From positions 33,032 through 97,031 of the forward strand of contig JBJEJA010000031.1 in NCBI GenBank assembly GCA_051877575.1: a stretch of DNA of 64,000 nt, read 5' to 3'. A program made the position numbers and the translations under genes. Source of the stretch: UBA2882 sp051877575. GTDB taxonomy: Bacteria > Bacillota > Clostridia > Lachnospirales > Lachnospiraceae. The notes below the pieces were generated by a model. That model was not told the origin of the DNA. It did no database searches and saw only the letters and a program-made list of their open reading frames with translations. Below, one piece after another: positions 43,666 through 53,154 of this stretch (position 1 is the stretch's first letter; each line of letters opens with the position of its first letter).

Positions 43666-43923
43666 ATGAGTAAGAAGGAAAAACTAAAGAAGAAATTTTT
43701 GGAAGCACCTAAGGATTTTACATATGATGAATTGGTCGCTTTGTTAAGAGCCTTGGGATTTGAAGAACAAAAACCGGGACATTCTACGGGGTCTGCGGTA
43801 CTATTTTTACATAGAAAAAAGAATGTGCCTATACGTTTTCATAAGCCGCATCCCGGAAACATAATCAAAGGTTATTTAATGAAGCAGGTCAAAGATGTGC
43901 TGGAGAGAGAGGGAATATTATGA
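43666..43923 (+). CDS. hicA: HicA-type mRNA interferase toxin
   Basis: Predicted RNA-cleaving toxin, 85 residues. The dsRBD-like fold is suggested by FTYDELVALLRALGFEEQKPGHSTGSAVLFLHRKK, with the active-site His in the GHSTGSA segment, then FHKPHPGNIIKGYLMKQVKDVL, the typical C-terminal helix. The gene order toxin-antitoxin is that of hicAB, with a 4-base overlap. AAAGGA precedes the ATG. Confidence 0.85.
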   Translation: MSKKEKLKKKFLEAPKDFTYDELVALLRALGFEEQKPGHSTGSAVLFLHRKKNVPIRFHKPHPGNIIKGYLMKQVKDVLEREGIL

Positions 43924-44252
43924 AAGGATATTTAAAGTATAAAGATTACATTGGAAGTGTTGAGTATTCAGAAACAGATGACTGCCTGTATGGAAAAGTT
44001 ATGGGGATTCGCGGATTAATTTCCTACGAGGGAAATAGTGTTGCCGAATTAAAAAAGGATTTCTATCAGGCAATCGATGAGTATTTGGATAAATGCAAGT
44101 CAGAAAATAAGGAACCGGAAGTGGCGTTTAAAGGTAGTTTCAATGTGAGAATAGATCCGGAACTGCATAGAACAATTGCTATTCAAGCAAAAGAAATGGG
44201 TATGAGTCTTAATGCATTTATAAAGGAGGCCCTGATTAAGGCTGTTAGGTAA
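43920..44252 (+). CDS. hicB: HicB-type antitoxin
   Basis: Antitoxin of 110 residues. The N-terminal half is the RNase H-like HicB domain (YKDYIGSVEYSETDDCLYGKVMGIRGLISYEG...ELKKDFYQAIDEYL). The C-terminal 40 residues are a ribbon-helix-helix (FNVRIDPELHRTIAIQAKEMGMSLNAFIKEAL), which would bind the operator upstream of hicA. Overlap with hicA ensures coupled synthesis. The pair sits in an intergenic niche between the exporter and the sugar transferase, consistent with recent acquisition. Confidence 0.9.
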   Translation: MKGYLKYKDYIGSVEYSETDDCLYGKVMGIRGLISYEGNSVAELKKDFYQAIDEYLDKCKSENKEPEVAFKGSFNVRIDPELHRTIAIQAKEMGMSLNAFIKEALIKAVR

Positions 44253-44263
44253 TATCATCTGCC

Positions 44264-45685
44264 TCACCGGGCTCCCTTTTGATTAAATAATACGATGACA
44301 GTCTGCAGTAAAATTTTGATATCCAGTCCCAGGGACCAATTATCGATATAGTGCAGATCCAGTTTCAGTACTTCTTCAAAGCTTTTGATGTCGCTTCGAC
44401 CGCTGACCTGCCAGAGCCCCGTCAAACCGGGCTTGATGCTTAAACGGCGGCGGTACTGAAGCTTGTATTGTGCATATTCATCGGGTGTGGGAGGCCTTGT
44501 CCCCACCAGACTCATATCTCCTGTCAGGATGTTAAAAAACTGCGGAAATTCATCCAGACTTCTTTTTCTCAGAAAACGCCCCACCTTTGTAATGCGGGGA
44601 TCATCAGTCAATTTGAACATGGGACCGTCTATTTCGTTTTGCCCTTTCAAGGCATCTTTTTCGGCATCGGCATCCACATACATGGAACGAAATTTGTAGA
44701 GATAGAAAGCGCGGCCGTTTAAACCGATCCGTTTCTGCTTGTAAAAAACAGGTCCGGGCGAATCCAGTTTGATTGCCACTGCGATAAACGGCATAATGAT
44801 TAAAGTAATCAGGATGCCGACCAACGAACCGATAATATCCATGACACGTTTTACCATCAGCCGGTGAAAATCAAAATCCGAAATACGGTAAGTCAATACT
44901 GTCAGACCGGCAAAGGTCTCGGAAGTACGATGAGAAATCAGATGGTCAAAAGGATCAATGTTGACATGGACGGTAATGCCTGCAAGTTCGAACTGTTCGA
45001 TCAACGCTCCCAGCTCCTTGTTATTATATTCGGGCAGATAAATAAAGATTTCGTCCAATACAAGTTCGTTAATATGTTCAAATAAATTATCTTTTCCTGC
45101 TACGACGGGGACATGATGGATTTCCTCGCCGGTCATCCGGTCATCCATTATGGCAACAGCCGTAATCTGATGTGACCATTCGGTTTCTGATTTCAGTTTT
45201 TGTAAAAGAGTATCTGCATATCTGCGCTCGGTAATGACCATCATTTTATAACTGCTATTGCTGTGCATATAAATTTTGGTCAGAAAATACTTCGCAAAAA
45301 GATGAAAAAGATATGTCAAAAACAGATTATAAATTAAAAAATAAGCAAAAGCCAATCGGGAAAAATCCTGTGCCTTTTGAGTCAGAAACAGGAAAACGCC
45401 CAGGCCGGCACCTAAAGTCGTATCGTATTTTAAGACAAAAAAGAATTCCGCCAGATACCCTCGGGAGATGAATTTGGCATTCCAGTTTAACAGTACATAG
45501 GACAACAGACACAAAATAACTGCGAAAAATAAGATCAGCAGGTAATATTGTGTATCGCGTCTGACATCTTTCAGAATACCACGGGTCAGAATGGCAAGGA
45601 TGTAAGATAAGCAAATGCTGACCAAATCCGAAAAAAACAGTATGTAATTTTGTAGAATGGTTTGCTTCTGATTTGAGGGGGTCAT
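44264..45685 (-). CDS. Initiating undecaprenyl-phosphate sugar-phosphate transferase
   Basis: Polyprenyl phosphate sugar-1-phosphate transferase that starts glycan synthesis, 473 residues. It has about four N-terminal membrane segments, a CoA-binding-like central domain (VITERRYADTLLQKL...), a further membrane helix near residue 285, and the bacterial sugar transferase domain. KLDSPGPVFYKQKRIGLNGRAF, KFRSM, RKRSLDEFPQFFNIL, GTRPPTP and LKPGLTGLWQVSGRS-like sequence (IKPGLTGLWQVSGRS) are all clear. I prefer ATG 45685 (AAAGGA 8 bases upstream) over 45715, which has no ribosome site. It diverges from the WecG-like gene. Confidence 0.92.
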   Translation of the reverse strand: MTPSNQKQTILQNYILFFSDLVSICLSYILAILTRGILKDVRRDTQYYLLILFFAVILCLLSYVLLNWNAKFISRGYLAEFFFVLKYDTTLGAGLGVFLFLTQKAQDFSRLAFAYFLIYNLFLTYLFHLFAKYFLTKIYMHSNSSYKMMVITERRYADTLLQKLKSETEWSHQITAVAIMDDRMTGEEIHHVPVVAGKDNLFEHINELVLDEIFIYLPEYNNKELGALIEQFELAGITVHVNIDPFDHLISHRTSETFAGLTVLTYRISDFDFHRLMVKRVMDIIGSLVGILITLIIMPFIAVAIKLDSPGPVFYKQKRIGLNGRAFYLYKFRSMYVDADAEKDALKGQNEIDGPMFKLTDDPRITKVGRFLRKRSLDEFPQFFNILTGDMSLVGTRPPTPDEYAQYKLQYRRRLSIKPGLTGLWQVSGRSDIKSFEEVLKLDLHYIDNWSLGLDIKILLQTVIVLFNQKGAR

Positions 45686-45730
45686 TCTTAAAATCCTTTC
45701 CTTAAGACCGTCCATAACATTGTATTGAAC

Positions 45731-45759
45731 ATTATACCACATAATATACAAAAAAGGGA
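45731..45759 (-). promoter_or_regulatory. Promoter of the sugar transferase
   Basis: Minus strand: an extended -10 TGGTATAAT with TATAAT at 45736-45731; the -35 region (TCCCTT at 45759-45754) is weak. Confidence 0.5.
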
Positions 45760-45773
45760 AATTGAGGTATAAT
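45745..45773 (+). promoter_or_regulatory. Promoter of the WecG-TagD operon
   Basis: TATACA (45745-45750), 17 bases and a perfect TATAAT (45768-45773). It overlaps the divergent promoter of the sugar transferase, so the two glycan-initiation steps may be co-controlled. Confidence 0.6.
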
Positions 45774-45823
45774 TAATTATCTATGGAATTTTTGCCCGGG
45801 GAAATTGGGCTGAGAGGTGTGCG

Positions 45824-46564
45824 ATGGATTTTTGTCGGATTTTTGGAGTGAAGGTAGCGGTGGCAGATATGACCGGTGCGGCGTCATGGGTGTGCGGACA
45901 TATGGAGCAGCTCAGGGGACAGTACATTACATTTGCCAATGTGCATTCTCTTGTCATGGCACATGATTCGGAAAAGTATCTTAAGGTTCAGGGGGCTGCG
46001 GCTGCGGTTTTTGCTGACGGACAGCCTGTTGCGGCTTATCAGAGGAAGAGCGGATATTCACAGGCAAAGCGGGTTGCCGGGCCTGATTTTATGTCGGAAA
46101 TTTTCAGGATATCGTCAGAAAAGGGATATCGGCATTATTTTTACGGTAGCAGTGAGAATACGCTGGCAAAGCTTCGGGACAATCTGGAGAGAAAGTATCC
46201 GGGAATACAAATTGCAGGAAGTTATGCACCGCCTTATGAAAAACAATTAAGAAAAGATTATGAAGAAGATATCCGTAGGATGAATGAAGCGGATGCAGAT
46301 TTTGTCTGGATCGGTCTTGGGGCACCAAAGCAGGAATATTGGATGTATCTGCAGAAGGGAAAGGTAAACGGCCTGATGCTCGGGGTAGGTGCCGGATTTG
46401 ATTTTCATGCCGGAGTTGTAAAGCGCGCACCGTTATGGATGCAGAAATGCGGGCTGGAATGGTTTTACCGTTTTTTGCAGGAGCCGGGGCGATTGGGAAA
46501 ACGGTATTTGGTGACAAATGTAAAATTTATAAAATTGTGTTTTTGTGAAAAGAAAAAAGCATAA
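45824..46564 (+). CDS. WecG/TagA/CpsF-family glycosyltransferase (GT26)
   Basis: Adds the second sugar (in TagA, ManNAc) to an undecaprenyl-linked acceptor. The 246-residue protein has the family motifs ITFANVHSLVMAHDS, FADGQPVAAYQR, RVAGPDFM, FYGSSENTL and WIGLGAPKQEYWM, and GAGFDFHAGVVKRAPLWMQKCGLEWFYRFLQEP. Length (about 245) is typical. AGAGGTG precedes the ATG. Next come TagD and a CDP-glycerol-type transferase, suggesting a teichoic-acid-like or glycerol-phosphate-bearing polymer. Confidence 0.93.
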   Translation: MDFCRIFGVKVAVADMTGAASWVCGHMEQLRGQYITFANVHSLVMAHDSEKYLKVQGAAAAVFADGQPVAAYQRKSGYSQAKRVAGPDFMSEIFRISSEKGYRHYFYGSSENTLAKLRDNLERKYPGIQIAGSYAPPYEKQLRKDYEEDIRRMNEADADFVWIGLGAPKQEYWMYLQKGKVNGLMLGVGAGFDFHAGVVKRAPLWMQKCGLEWFYRFLQEPGRLGKRYLVTNVKFIKLCFCEKKKA

Positions 46565-46579
46565 TATAGGGAGAAGTAT

Positions 46580-46978
46580 ATGAAAAGAGTAATTACTTAC
46601 GGTAATTTTGATTTGCTACATTATGGGCATATTAATATATTGCAGAGAGCAAAGGAACGGGGAGACTATTTAATAGTCGCTCTTTCTACGGATGAATTCA
46701 GCGAAAGGGAAAAGGGAAAGACCTGCTATTTCAATTACGAGCAAAGAAAACGGCTGGTAGAGGCCATACGATATGTTGATTTGGTCATTCCGGAGGAAAG
46801 CTGGGAACAAAAGATTCAGGACATTCATGAATATCATATTGATACCTTTGTAATGGGAGATGACTGGAAAGGCAAATTTGATTTTCTGAAAAAGGAAGGT
46901 GTTGAGGTGATTTATCTGCCCAGAACGCCGGAAATCAGTTCTACTCAAATAAAAAATGATCTGGGAGAAAATAATTGA
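46580..46978 (+). CDS. tagD: Glycerol-3-phosphate cytidylyltransferase TagD
   Basis: Makes CDP-glycerol. The 132-residue protein has YGNFDLLHYGHINIL (the HxGH nucleotidyltransferase site), RYVDLVIPE, and FVMGDDWKGKFDFL, with EISSTQIK at the end for the ISSTxI motif. These match TagD/TarD throughout. GGGAGAAG precedes the ATG. It overlaps the next gene by one base (TGATG), so donor and polymerase are coupled. Confidence 0.93.
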   Translation: MKRVITYGNFDLLHYGHINILQRAKERGDYLIVALSTDEFSEREKGKTCYFNYEQRKRLVEAIRYVDLVIPEESWEQKIQDIHEYHIDTFVMGDDWKGKFDFLKKEGVEVIYLPRTPEISSTQIKNDLGENN

Positions 46979-48222
46979 TGGATTTACATACGGTTGTAAA
47001 TTGGATAAATAGGCATATACCCAAAAAGAAACTGATATTATTTAACAGTTTCCCGGCTATGACGGGAAATGCATGGGCGTTATTTTGCTATATTGAGAGA
47101 GAAAGACCGGATATATTAAAAAAATATCAGATTGTTTGGGCTGTGAGACGTGAAGAGATTGCCTGCGCGAAGAAAAAAATAGCATGCGTGCAGAATGATC
47201 TGGTGGAAAGAACATATAAAGGAAAAATCAGAGTTTGTGTTAAGAAGTCTTTAAAGGGAATATGGGAATATTGTCGAGCCGGCTATTTGATTACAACTCA
47301 TAATTATTTTACCGGAGTTGATACCACGGATGATCAGAAAAATATTAATTTGTGGCATGGAATGCCTTTAAAAAAAATCGGGAAATATTTGAATGGAGTA
47401 TCGGAACATGATGATATTCAGGCAGACTTTACAATTGCAACCGGACCGTTCTTTCAAAAGGTTATGTCAAGAGCTACTGGGTTGGATGAAAATAAAGTAT
47501 GGATTACAGGACAGCCGTGTAGCGACATTTTGTTTGAACAGACAAACGCATTGCATAGAATAGGAATTCCGAAGGAAAAGTATCAAAGGATTATTGTTTG
47601 GATGCCGACCTATAGAACTTCTACCGTGGGAGAAATTCGGTGCGACGGAGATGCCGAAGCCTTTGGTGTGTTGAAGATCCTGACGAAAGAAACGGAACGT
47701 TTGGATGCGGTTTTAAGGAAGAAACAAGCATTTTTGCTGATTAAACCCCATCCGATGGACATAATCTGTACAATGAAACTGAAAAATACAGATCATGTAG
47801 GTGTTATAACGAGTGAAGAATTATACAATAAAAATGTCGATCTGTATGAAGTCTTGGCGGAAAGTGATGTCCTGATCACAGACTATTCTTCCGTATATAT
47901 TGATTATCTGATATCGAAAAAACCCATCGCTTTTTTGTGCAGTGACATAGACGCTTACGAAAAAAGCAGGGGATTCTGTTTTCCGTCTGTTTTAGAATTG
48001 ATGCCGGGAGAGAAAATATACGGAGAAGAGGATTTTTGGTATTATCTGGATCATATGGATGAAATCAACAGGGAATGGGAGCCGGAAAGAGAAAAAGTGT
48101 GTTCGGTTTTGCATTTAAATCAGGATAATCGCAGCAGTCAGAGGGTTTGTGAAAAAATATTCGGAAAAAGGGATATGAGAGAAGATGCCAAAGATTTTAA
48201 CGATTTTAGTACCTGCGTATAA
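46978..48222 (+). CDS. CDP-glycerol glycerophosphotransferase (TagB/TagF-like)
   Basis: Membrane-associated transferase of glycerol phosphate, 414 residues. The visible motifs are NLWHGMPLKKIG, GQPCSDILF, VWMPTYRTS, IKPHPMD, and ITDYSSVYIDYLISKKPIAFLCSD, all of the Glyphos_transf family. It is shorter than full TagF, nearer to TagB or capsule-type enzymes that add one unit. The ATG at 46978 overlaps the tagD stop; a TTG one codon earlier is possible. It overlaps the next GT2 by 38 bases. This gene and its neighbours to 50372 are AT-rich. Confidence 0.9.
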   Translation: MDLHTVVNWINRHIPKKKLILFNSFPAMTGNAWALFCYIERERPDILKKYQIVWAVRREEIACAKKKIACVQNDLVERTYKGKIRVCVKKSLKGIWEYCRAGYLITTHNYFTGVDTTDDQKNINLWHGMPLKKIGKYLNGVSEHDDIQADFTIATGPFFQKVMSRATGLDENKVWITGQPCSDILFEQTNALHRIGIPKEKYQRIIVWMPTYRTSTVGEIRCDGDAEAFGVLKILTKETERLDAVLRKKQAFLLIKPHPMDIICTMKLKNTDHVGVITSEELYNKNVDLYEVLAESDVLITDYSSVYIDYLISKKPIAFLCSDIDAYEKSRGFCFPSVLELMPGEKIYGEEDFWYYLDHMDEINREWEPEREKVCSVLHLNQDNRSSQRVCEKIFGKRDMREDAKDFNDFSTCV

Positions 48223-49225
48223 TGTTGAGAAGTTTATTAAAAAAAATTTAAACAGTATGCTTGAAGTAAAAAATCAGAATGAATTGGAAGTTCTGGTTGT
48301 GGATGACGGCTCAACAGATTCCACAGGAAAGATAGTGGATGCTTATGCAAAAAAGTATCCTCATTGTATCCGGGTAATTCATCAGTCCAATAAGGGACAT
48401 GGGGGTGCCATCAATACCGGGATCAGAGAGGCAGAAGGGATCTATTTTAAAGTAGTGGACGGGGATGATTGGGTAAACGGTGAAGCGCTGGAAGAATATA
48501 TAGAAGTACTAAAAGAGGATCATGAGGATTTGATCTTTACTGATTATACGGAGTTTTATGAAGAAACGGGAAAAACCAAATTGTTTACGCTCATGTTGCC
48601 TGCAGGGAAAACATTACTGCCTCAGGATATGAAGTGTGACGAGTTTATCCTGATGCATTATTATACTGTTCGTACGGAAGTGCTTAGACAGATACCAAGA
48701 AAAATAGATGAAAACTGTTATTATGTGGATATGGAATACATTTTGTACCCGTTGCCCTTTGTAAAAAGTCTGAGATATGAAAAAAAGGATATTTACCGGT
48801 ATCGTTTGGGAAGAAGCGGACAAAGTGTCAGTGCCGAAGGATTTCGTATGCATTATAAGGAAAATGAGAAAATGCTTAAGTCTGTATTTGCCTATTATGA
48901 CGAGATGAACGTAAAAGAAGGAGCGGAAAAATTGCATAATAATTATTTACTTAGCTACTATATGCCGCTTCGCATGTTTGATCTCCTTTGGAGACATGAA
49001 TTGAAATGTATGTGGTTTTTGAAAAGAGAAGAAAAGTCACTCAGTGGATATTTGAGGAACATACAAAAAGAAATGGAAGGTAAATCAAAAGAAATCTGTG
49101 ATTTTTACCAAAAATCGGAGATAAGAAAGGGCTCTTTGTCAAATTTACAAATTAAACTTTTGCGGTTGACGGGATTCCGTATTTGGCCCATAGTGAGGCT
49201 AAAAAAGAAGTTGTTGAGGAAATAG
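48185..49225 (+). CDS. Family 2 glycosyltransferase
   Basis: The 346-residue GT-A enzyme has ILTILVPAYNVEKFI, VVDDGSTDSTG, NKGHGGAINTGI and the metal motif DGDDW. The C-terminal part is helical and basic, likely membrane-bound. Its first 38 bases lie inside the CDP-glycerol transferase gene in another frame, an unusually long overlap for this window. AGAGAAG is the only nearby ribosome site. Sugar unknown. Confidence 0.88.
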   Translation: MPKILTILVPAYNVEKFIKKNLNSMLEVKNQNELEVLVVDDGSTDSTGKIVDAYAKKYPHCIRVIHQSNKGHGGAINTGIREAEGIYFKVVDGDDWVNGEALEEYIEVLKEDHEDLIFTDYTEFYEETGKTKLFTLMLPAGKTLLPQDMKCDEFILMHYYTVRTEVLRQIPRKIDENCYYVDMEYILYPLPFVKSLRYEKKDIYRYRLGRSGQSVSAEGFRMHYKENEKMLKSVFAYYDEMNVKEGAEKLHNNYLLSYYMPLRMFDLLWRHELKCMWFLKREEKSLSGYLRNIQKEMEGKSKEICDFYQKSEIRKGSLSNLQIKLLRLTGFRIWPIVRLKKKLLRK

Positions 49226-49226
49226 A

Positions 49227-50372
49227 ATGAGATTGTCAGACGGGATACAAAAGAAAAATCTTATATTTTTAATAGGATATGGAATATATATTCTATCTAT
49301 GACGCTGGAACTCACACCGTTACAGGATACTTGGGATCGTGAATTGCAAGTGTTACGGTATGGAGCATATTTTTTGTTTATTTTAAAGATTGCGTTGGAT
49401 CATTATGAGAATAAAAAAACGCTACTCTTGCTTGGACTTCTTGTGATTTTAGCAGTAGTAGAATCTTTTATTAGTGGGGGCAGGGAACTGGTTTTTATGT
49501 TGCTGATTTTTTTGGCACTATATAGGGTTGATGTAAGGGACGCATTGTTGCTACAGGCATCAATACAGTTGAGTTGTATGTTTATGACATTCCTGCTTTG
49601 TATATTGGGGATATTTCCTAATGTAGAAATCTTTGATCATGGGAAAATACGTTATGGAATGGGGTTTAATTATGTTACTTTAGCGGGAGAGTTGTTTCTT
49701 GCGTTTTCTTTAGCTTTTTTTTATCTAAGAAATAAAAATATTAAAATGATTGAGCCAATTTGCATTATTGGCATATTTTTAATTATTTATTTCTATACGG
49801 ATTCGAGGACGACCGTTGTGATGGGGATCGTATTATCTTTAATCATGTATTTGATGAAATATATCCGCCGCCCGTTGAAAGACGGAGCATTTGCCAGGGC
49901 ATTCTATGGTGGAATACCGATATATATTACTCTGCTTTCTTGGTTGCTTCAGTTATATTATAATGATCATTGTACGCAAGATGCAATGCAGGTATTAAAT
50001 AGGATACTAAATGGACGATTACAATGGGCAAAGCAGTCAATAGAGGAATATGGGATCAATGTATTGGGAAGTGATATACACTGGGTGGATAATACATCTA
50101 ATCTGATTAGGCAAAGATATAATTTTGTAGATAATTCATACATCAAATTGGTTTTGGATTATGGATGGATAGTGGGGATTGCTTTTCTCATATTATATTT
50201 GTATGTTATGAGGTGTAAAATAAAAGAAACAAACAGATATGCATGCGTTTTACTTTCGGCGTCATTGCTGTATGCATTTATGACCCCGGTGCTTGCAGAT
50301 TTTAGGTTGAATCCACTCCTACTTTTGGCCGGAGGTATTTTTTATGAAAAACCAAAAGTCCATCAAACTTAA
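49227..50372 (+). CDS. Wzy-like polymerase / O-antigen ligase-like protein
   Basis: The 381-residue polytopic protein has ten to eleven membrane segments and a large extracytoplasmic loop (about residues 240-305). GMGFNYVTLAGELFLAFSLA, FYTDSRTTVVMGI and NVLGSDIHWVDNTSNLIRQRYNFVDNSYIKLVLDYG are the kind of motifs found in Wzy polymerases. Sequence conservation in this group is low, so the call rests on topology and position, between GT2 and flippase genes. The gene is AT-rich. It overlaps the next gene by 29 bases. Confidence 0.72.
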   Translation: MRLSDGIQKKNLIFLIGYGIYILSMTLELTPLQDTWDRELQVLRYGAYFLFILKIALDHYENKKTLLLLGLLVILAVVESFISGGRELVFMLLIFLALYRVDVRDALLLQASIQLSCMFMTFLLCILGIFPNVEIFDHGKIRYGMGFNYVTLAGELFLAFSLAFFYLRNKNIKMIEPICIIGIFLIIYFYTDSRTTVVMGIVLSLIMYLMKYIRRPLKDGAFARAFYGGIPIYITLLSWLLQLYYNDHCTQDAMQVLNRILNGRLQWAKQSIEEYGINVLGSDIHWVDNTSNLIRQRYNFVDNSYIKLVLDYGWIVGIAFLILYLYVMRCKIKETNRYACVLLSASLLYAFMTPVLADFRLNPLLLLAGGIFYEKPKVHQT

Positions 50373-51636
50373 CTATATCATGAACTGTATACTGACTGCC
50401 TCCTCTATGATATTTCCCTTGCTCAGCTATCCTTATGTATCTAGAATATTGCAGCCGGAAGGGATGGGAAAGGTAGCTTTTGCTAACTCTGTGATAGCAT
50501 ATTTTGCCATGATAGCCATGATGGGGATTCCTACATACGGGATTCGTGCATGTGCCAGAGTCCGGGATGACAGGCACAAACTTTCTGCTGTCGTGTGGGA
50601 ACTGCTTACGCTGAACCTGATTATGACAATGCTTACTTATCTGGTGTTTGGCATCAGTCTGTTTCTGGTACCGAGATTTGCAGAGGATAAAGTACTTTTT
50701 GTCGTTATGGGGATTAGCATTCTGTTCCAAATGATTGGTGTAGAGTGGTTGTTCAAAGCATTGGAGGAATACTCCTATATTACCGTGCGGTCTCTTATTT
50801 TTAAAGTGATTGCTCTGGTAATGATGCTATTATGCATTCGCGAGAAAGAAGATTATGTGATTTACGGAGCCCTGACAATGCTTGCCGGTGTGGGAAGCAA
50901 TATCTGTAATGTTATCCGCATGCGGAAACTGGTAGAGCCGTTTGGCACGGTAATCGGAAAGAGGACAGGCAGTACAATCAGACAGTTTGCAAAAAACGCC
51001 TGTACAAAACATATCAAACCGGTGGCGGTTTTCTTTGCCATGACGGCGGCAACAACGATATATACCAATCTGGATGTGGCTATGCTGGGCTTTATGAGCG
51101 GCGATGCGGAAGCCGGTTATTACAGTGCTGCGGTCAAGATCAAGGGAGTATTGGTCAGTTTTGTGACGGCGTTGGGAAGCGTAATGCTGCCGCGGATGTC
51201 ATACTATGCGGAGCAGAACAAAAGACGGGAGTTTCGCAGTATGATAAAAAAAGCATTTGTATTTGTGGGGCTTACGTCTGTGCCACTTAGCATATTTTTT
51301 GCCATCTTTGCAAAGCCCAGCATTTTTATTCTTTCGGGAGAAGCATTCCTTCCGGCGGTACAGCCGATGCAGATTATTATGCCGACCTTGGTTTTGATCG
51401 GTTTCAGCAACCTGTGCGGTATTCAAATACTGGTTCCGTTGGGAATGGAAAAACAGGTGCTGTATTCGGAAATGGCAGGAGCCGTCACCGATGTGTGCAT
51501 CAATCTGTGGCTGATACCATCCATGGGGGCATCGGGGGCAGCAGTGGGGACGCTTGTAGCGGAGGCTGTTGTATTGCTGTATCAGGCTTTTGTATTGATC
51601 AGACATATACAGAGTGAAAGAATCCGCAGAATGTGA
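50344..51636 (+). CDS. Wzx-like oligosaccharide flippase (second)
   Basis: The 430-residue protein has about twelve membrane segments. MNCILTASSMIFPLLSYPYVSRILQPEGMGKVAFANSVI is the hallmark N-terminus of Wzx (RfbX-like) proteins, and YYSAAVKIKGVLVSFVTALGSVMLPRMSYY is the second conserved block. It is shorter than most relatives (470-490), ending after LIRHIQSERIRRM without the last two helices. GGAGG lies 9 bases before the ATG. Base composition returns to the window average here. Confidence 0.88.
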   Translation: MKNQKSIKLNYIMNCILTASSMIFPLLSYPYVSRILQPEGMGKVAFANSVIAYFAMIAMMGIPTYGIRACARVRDDRHKLSAVVWELLTLNLIMTMLTYLVFGISLFLVPRFAEDKVLFVVMGISILFQMIGVEWLFKALEEYSYITVRSLIFKVIALVMMLLCIREKEDYVIYGALTMLAGVGSNICNVIRMRKLVEPFGTVIGKRTGSTIRQFAKNACTKHIKPVAVFFAMTAATTIYTNLDVAMLGFMSGDAEAGYYSAAVKIKGVLVSFVTALGSVMLPRMSYYAEQNKRREFRSMIKKAFVFVGLTSVPLSIFFAIFAKPSIFILSGEAFLPAVQPMQIIMPTLVLIGFSNLCGIQILVPLGMEKQVLYSEMAGAVTDVCINLWLIPSMGASGAAVGTLVAEAVVLLYQAFVLIRHIQSERIRRM

Positions 51637-51693
51637 TATACTTTATGGGATATGATAAAAGTCGGATAAAACCGTAAGGAGAATAAAAGAAAT

Positions 51694-53133
51694 ATGACAC
51701 AGGAACAGATCAAACCGTATGAAGGTATCGATATGATGCACATGATGCGCCGGATTGTAAAAAGCTGGTGGAAAATGCTGATTGCAATGGCAGTGCTGGC
51801 CGCTGCGCTGGGAGGACTCAGTTATTATAAAAATGCAAAGGGACTTGCGGCTGCAGCGCGGGAAAAAGAAATTGCCATAGAAGGGCAGACCGGGGATGCA
51901 GTGGAAGAGATAATTGCTACAAGCGAGGAAGAGATACTGGAGCAGTCCGGACTCAGCCAAAAAGCAGCCGATGAGGTATTATATTATACAAATAAATACT
52001 ACTATAATAAAAAGCAATATGACAGACAGCTTGCTTATTTACAGGATTCGATTTTAATGCAGATGGATCCCAATAATGTCTGGACCATTACGTTGTATTA
52101 TGATCTTTCTGTGTCGACAGTTGATGATGCCAAGGAGGAAAAAGCGGCGGACTCGGCTGTTGCGGCAAGTTATATTGCCAAAATTTCCAATGATGAGATG
52201 TATGGCAGGATTGCAGAAGAACTCGGAGCGGACATTGACAGCGGTTATTTTGCGGAAGTGATTACCGGAAGCTGTCTGGACAGTCTTTCCGATGTGGATG
52301 ACGTTACGGTTATTTCCAGTAAAGAAGATATGAAGATTGTTGTCCGCTATTCAGATCAGGCAGGCTGTGAAAAGATTGCACAGATTATCAAGGAACAGAT
52401 TGATGCTTCCGGCAGAGAAGTAACAGCAGAAGTGGGAACTCATGAGATTTCTCTGGTGGGAGAGAGAGAAGAACAAAAATCTGATCCGGAGCTGTTGAAT
52501 GACCAAAAAAATGCAATTTCGGCACTTGGGAATCTTTCGGATAATATCATTAGTGCGAGAACCAATATCGAATCATCGGAAGAAGCAGTATTTGAGCAAC
52601 TGGTAGAATTTTATGAGGCACAGGATGCACAAAAAGCCAGCGCCATTCAGAGCGTGCTGGAAGCAGAAGGAAATGCCAAAGATGGGACAGATGAATCAGA
52701 GGAAACAGCAGAGGAAGCAACGGAAACAATAAAACCGCGCGTCAGCAAAAAGTATGTAGCCCTGGGACTCTTTTTGGGAATCTTTCTGGTAGCAGTGTGG
52801 GAGGCATGCAAATACTTTTTCACAGATACACTCAAACAGGCAAAAGAGTTGGAAGAAGGATATGGACTGACTGTTTATGACAGCCGGGATAAAGCGGTGA
52901 TTGCATTTGTGCTCAACAGCAGGAAAGAAAAAGACGGTTATCAGAATATCTGTACGGTATCTTCTGAGGATAATCCGGCAAGAGATGAGGAACTGCTAAA
53001 AAAACTTATGAAGGCGGATGCGGTTATGCTGACAGAAAAAACCAATGTTTCTTCTCATAAAAAAATTGCAGGACTGCTGGATTTGTGCAGAAAGTTGGAA
53101 AAACCGGTAATCGGAGCCATTGTGGAAGAGTGA
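51694..53133 (+). CDS. Wzz/CapA-like chain-length or co-polymerase protein
   Basis: The 479-residue protein has a short cytoplasmic N-terminus with IDMMHMMRRIVKSWWKMLI, a membrane segment (about 29-46), a long extracytoplasmic region with coiled coil (about 50-360), a second membrane segment (about 354-370), and a cytoplasmic tail of about 100 residues. This is the topology of Wzz/CpsC proteins. The tail has the shape of a rudimentary kinase-like domain, but no Walker motif is seen. No BY-kinase gene adjoins. AAGGAG precedes the ATG. It probably sets chain length for the neighbouring polymerase. Confidence 0.78.
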   Translation: MTQEQIKPYEGIDMMHMMRRIVKSWWKMLIAMAVLAAALGGLSYYKNAKGLAAAAREKEIAIEGQTGDAVEEIIATSEEEILEQSGLSQKAADEVLYYTNKYYYNKKQYDRQLAYLQDSILMQMDPNNVWTITLYYDLSVSTVDDAKEEKAADSAVAASYIAKISNDEMYGRIAEELGADIDSGYFAEVITGSCLDSLSDVDDVTVISSKEDMKIVVRYSDQAGCEKIAQIIKEQIDASGREVTAEVGTHEISLVGEREEQKSDPELLNDQKNAISALGNLSDNIISARTNIESSEEAVFEQLVEFYEAQDAQKASAIQSVLEAEGNAKDGTDESEETAEEATETIKPRVSKKYVALGLFLGIFLVAVWEACKYFFTDTLKQAKELEEGYGLTVYDSRDKAVIAFVLNSRKEKDGYQNICTVSSEDNPARDEELLKKLMKADAVMLTEKTNVSSHKKIAGLLDLCRKLEKPVIGAIVEE

Positions 53134-53154
53134 TCAGGAACGGAGGAAGGACAT

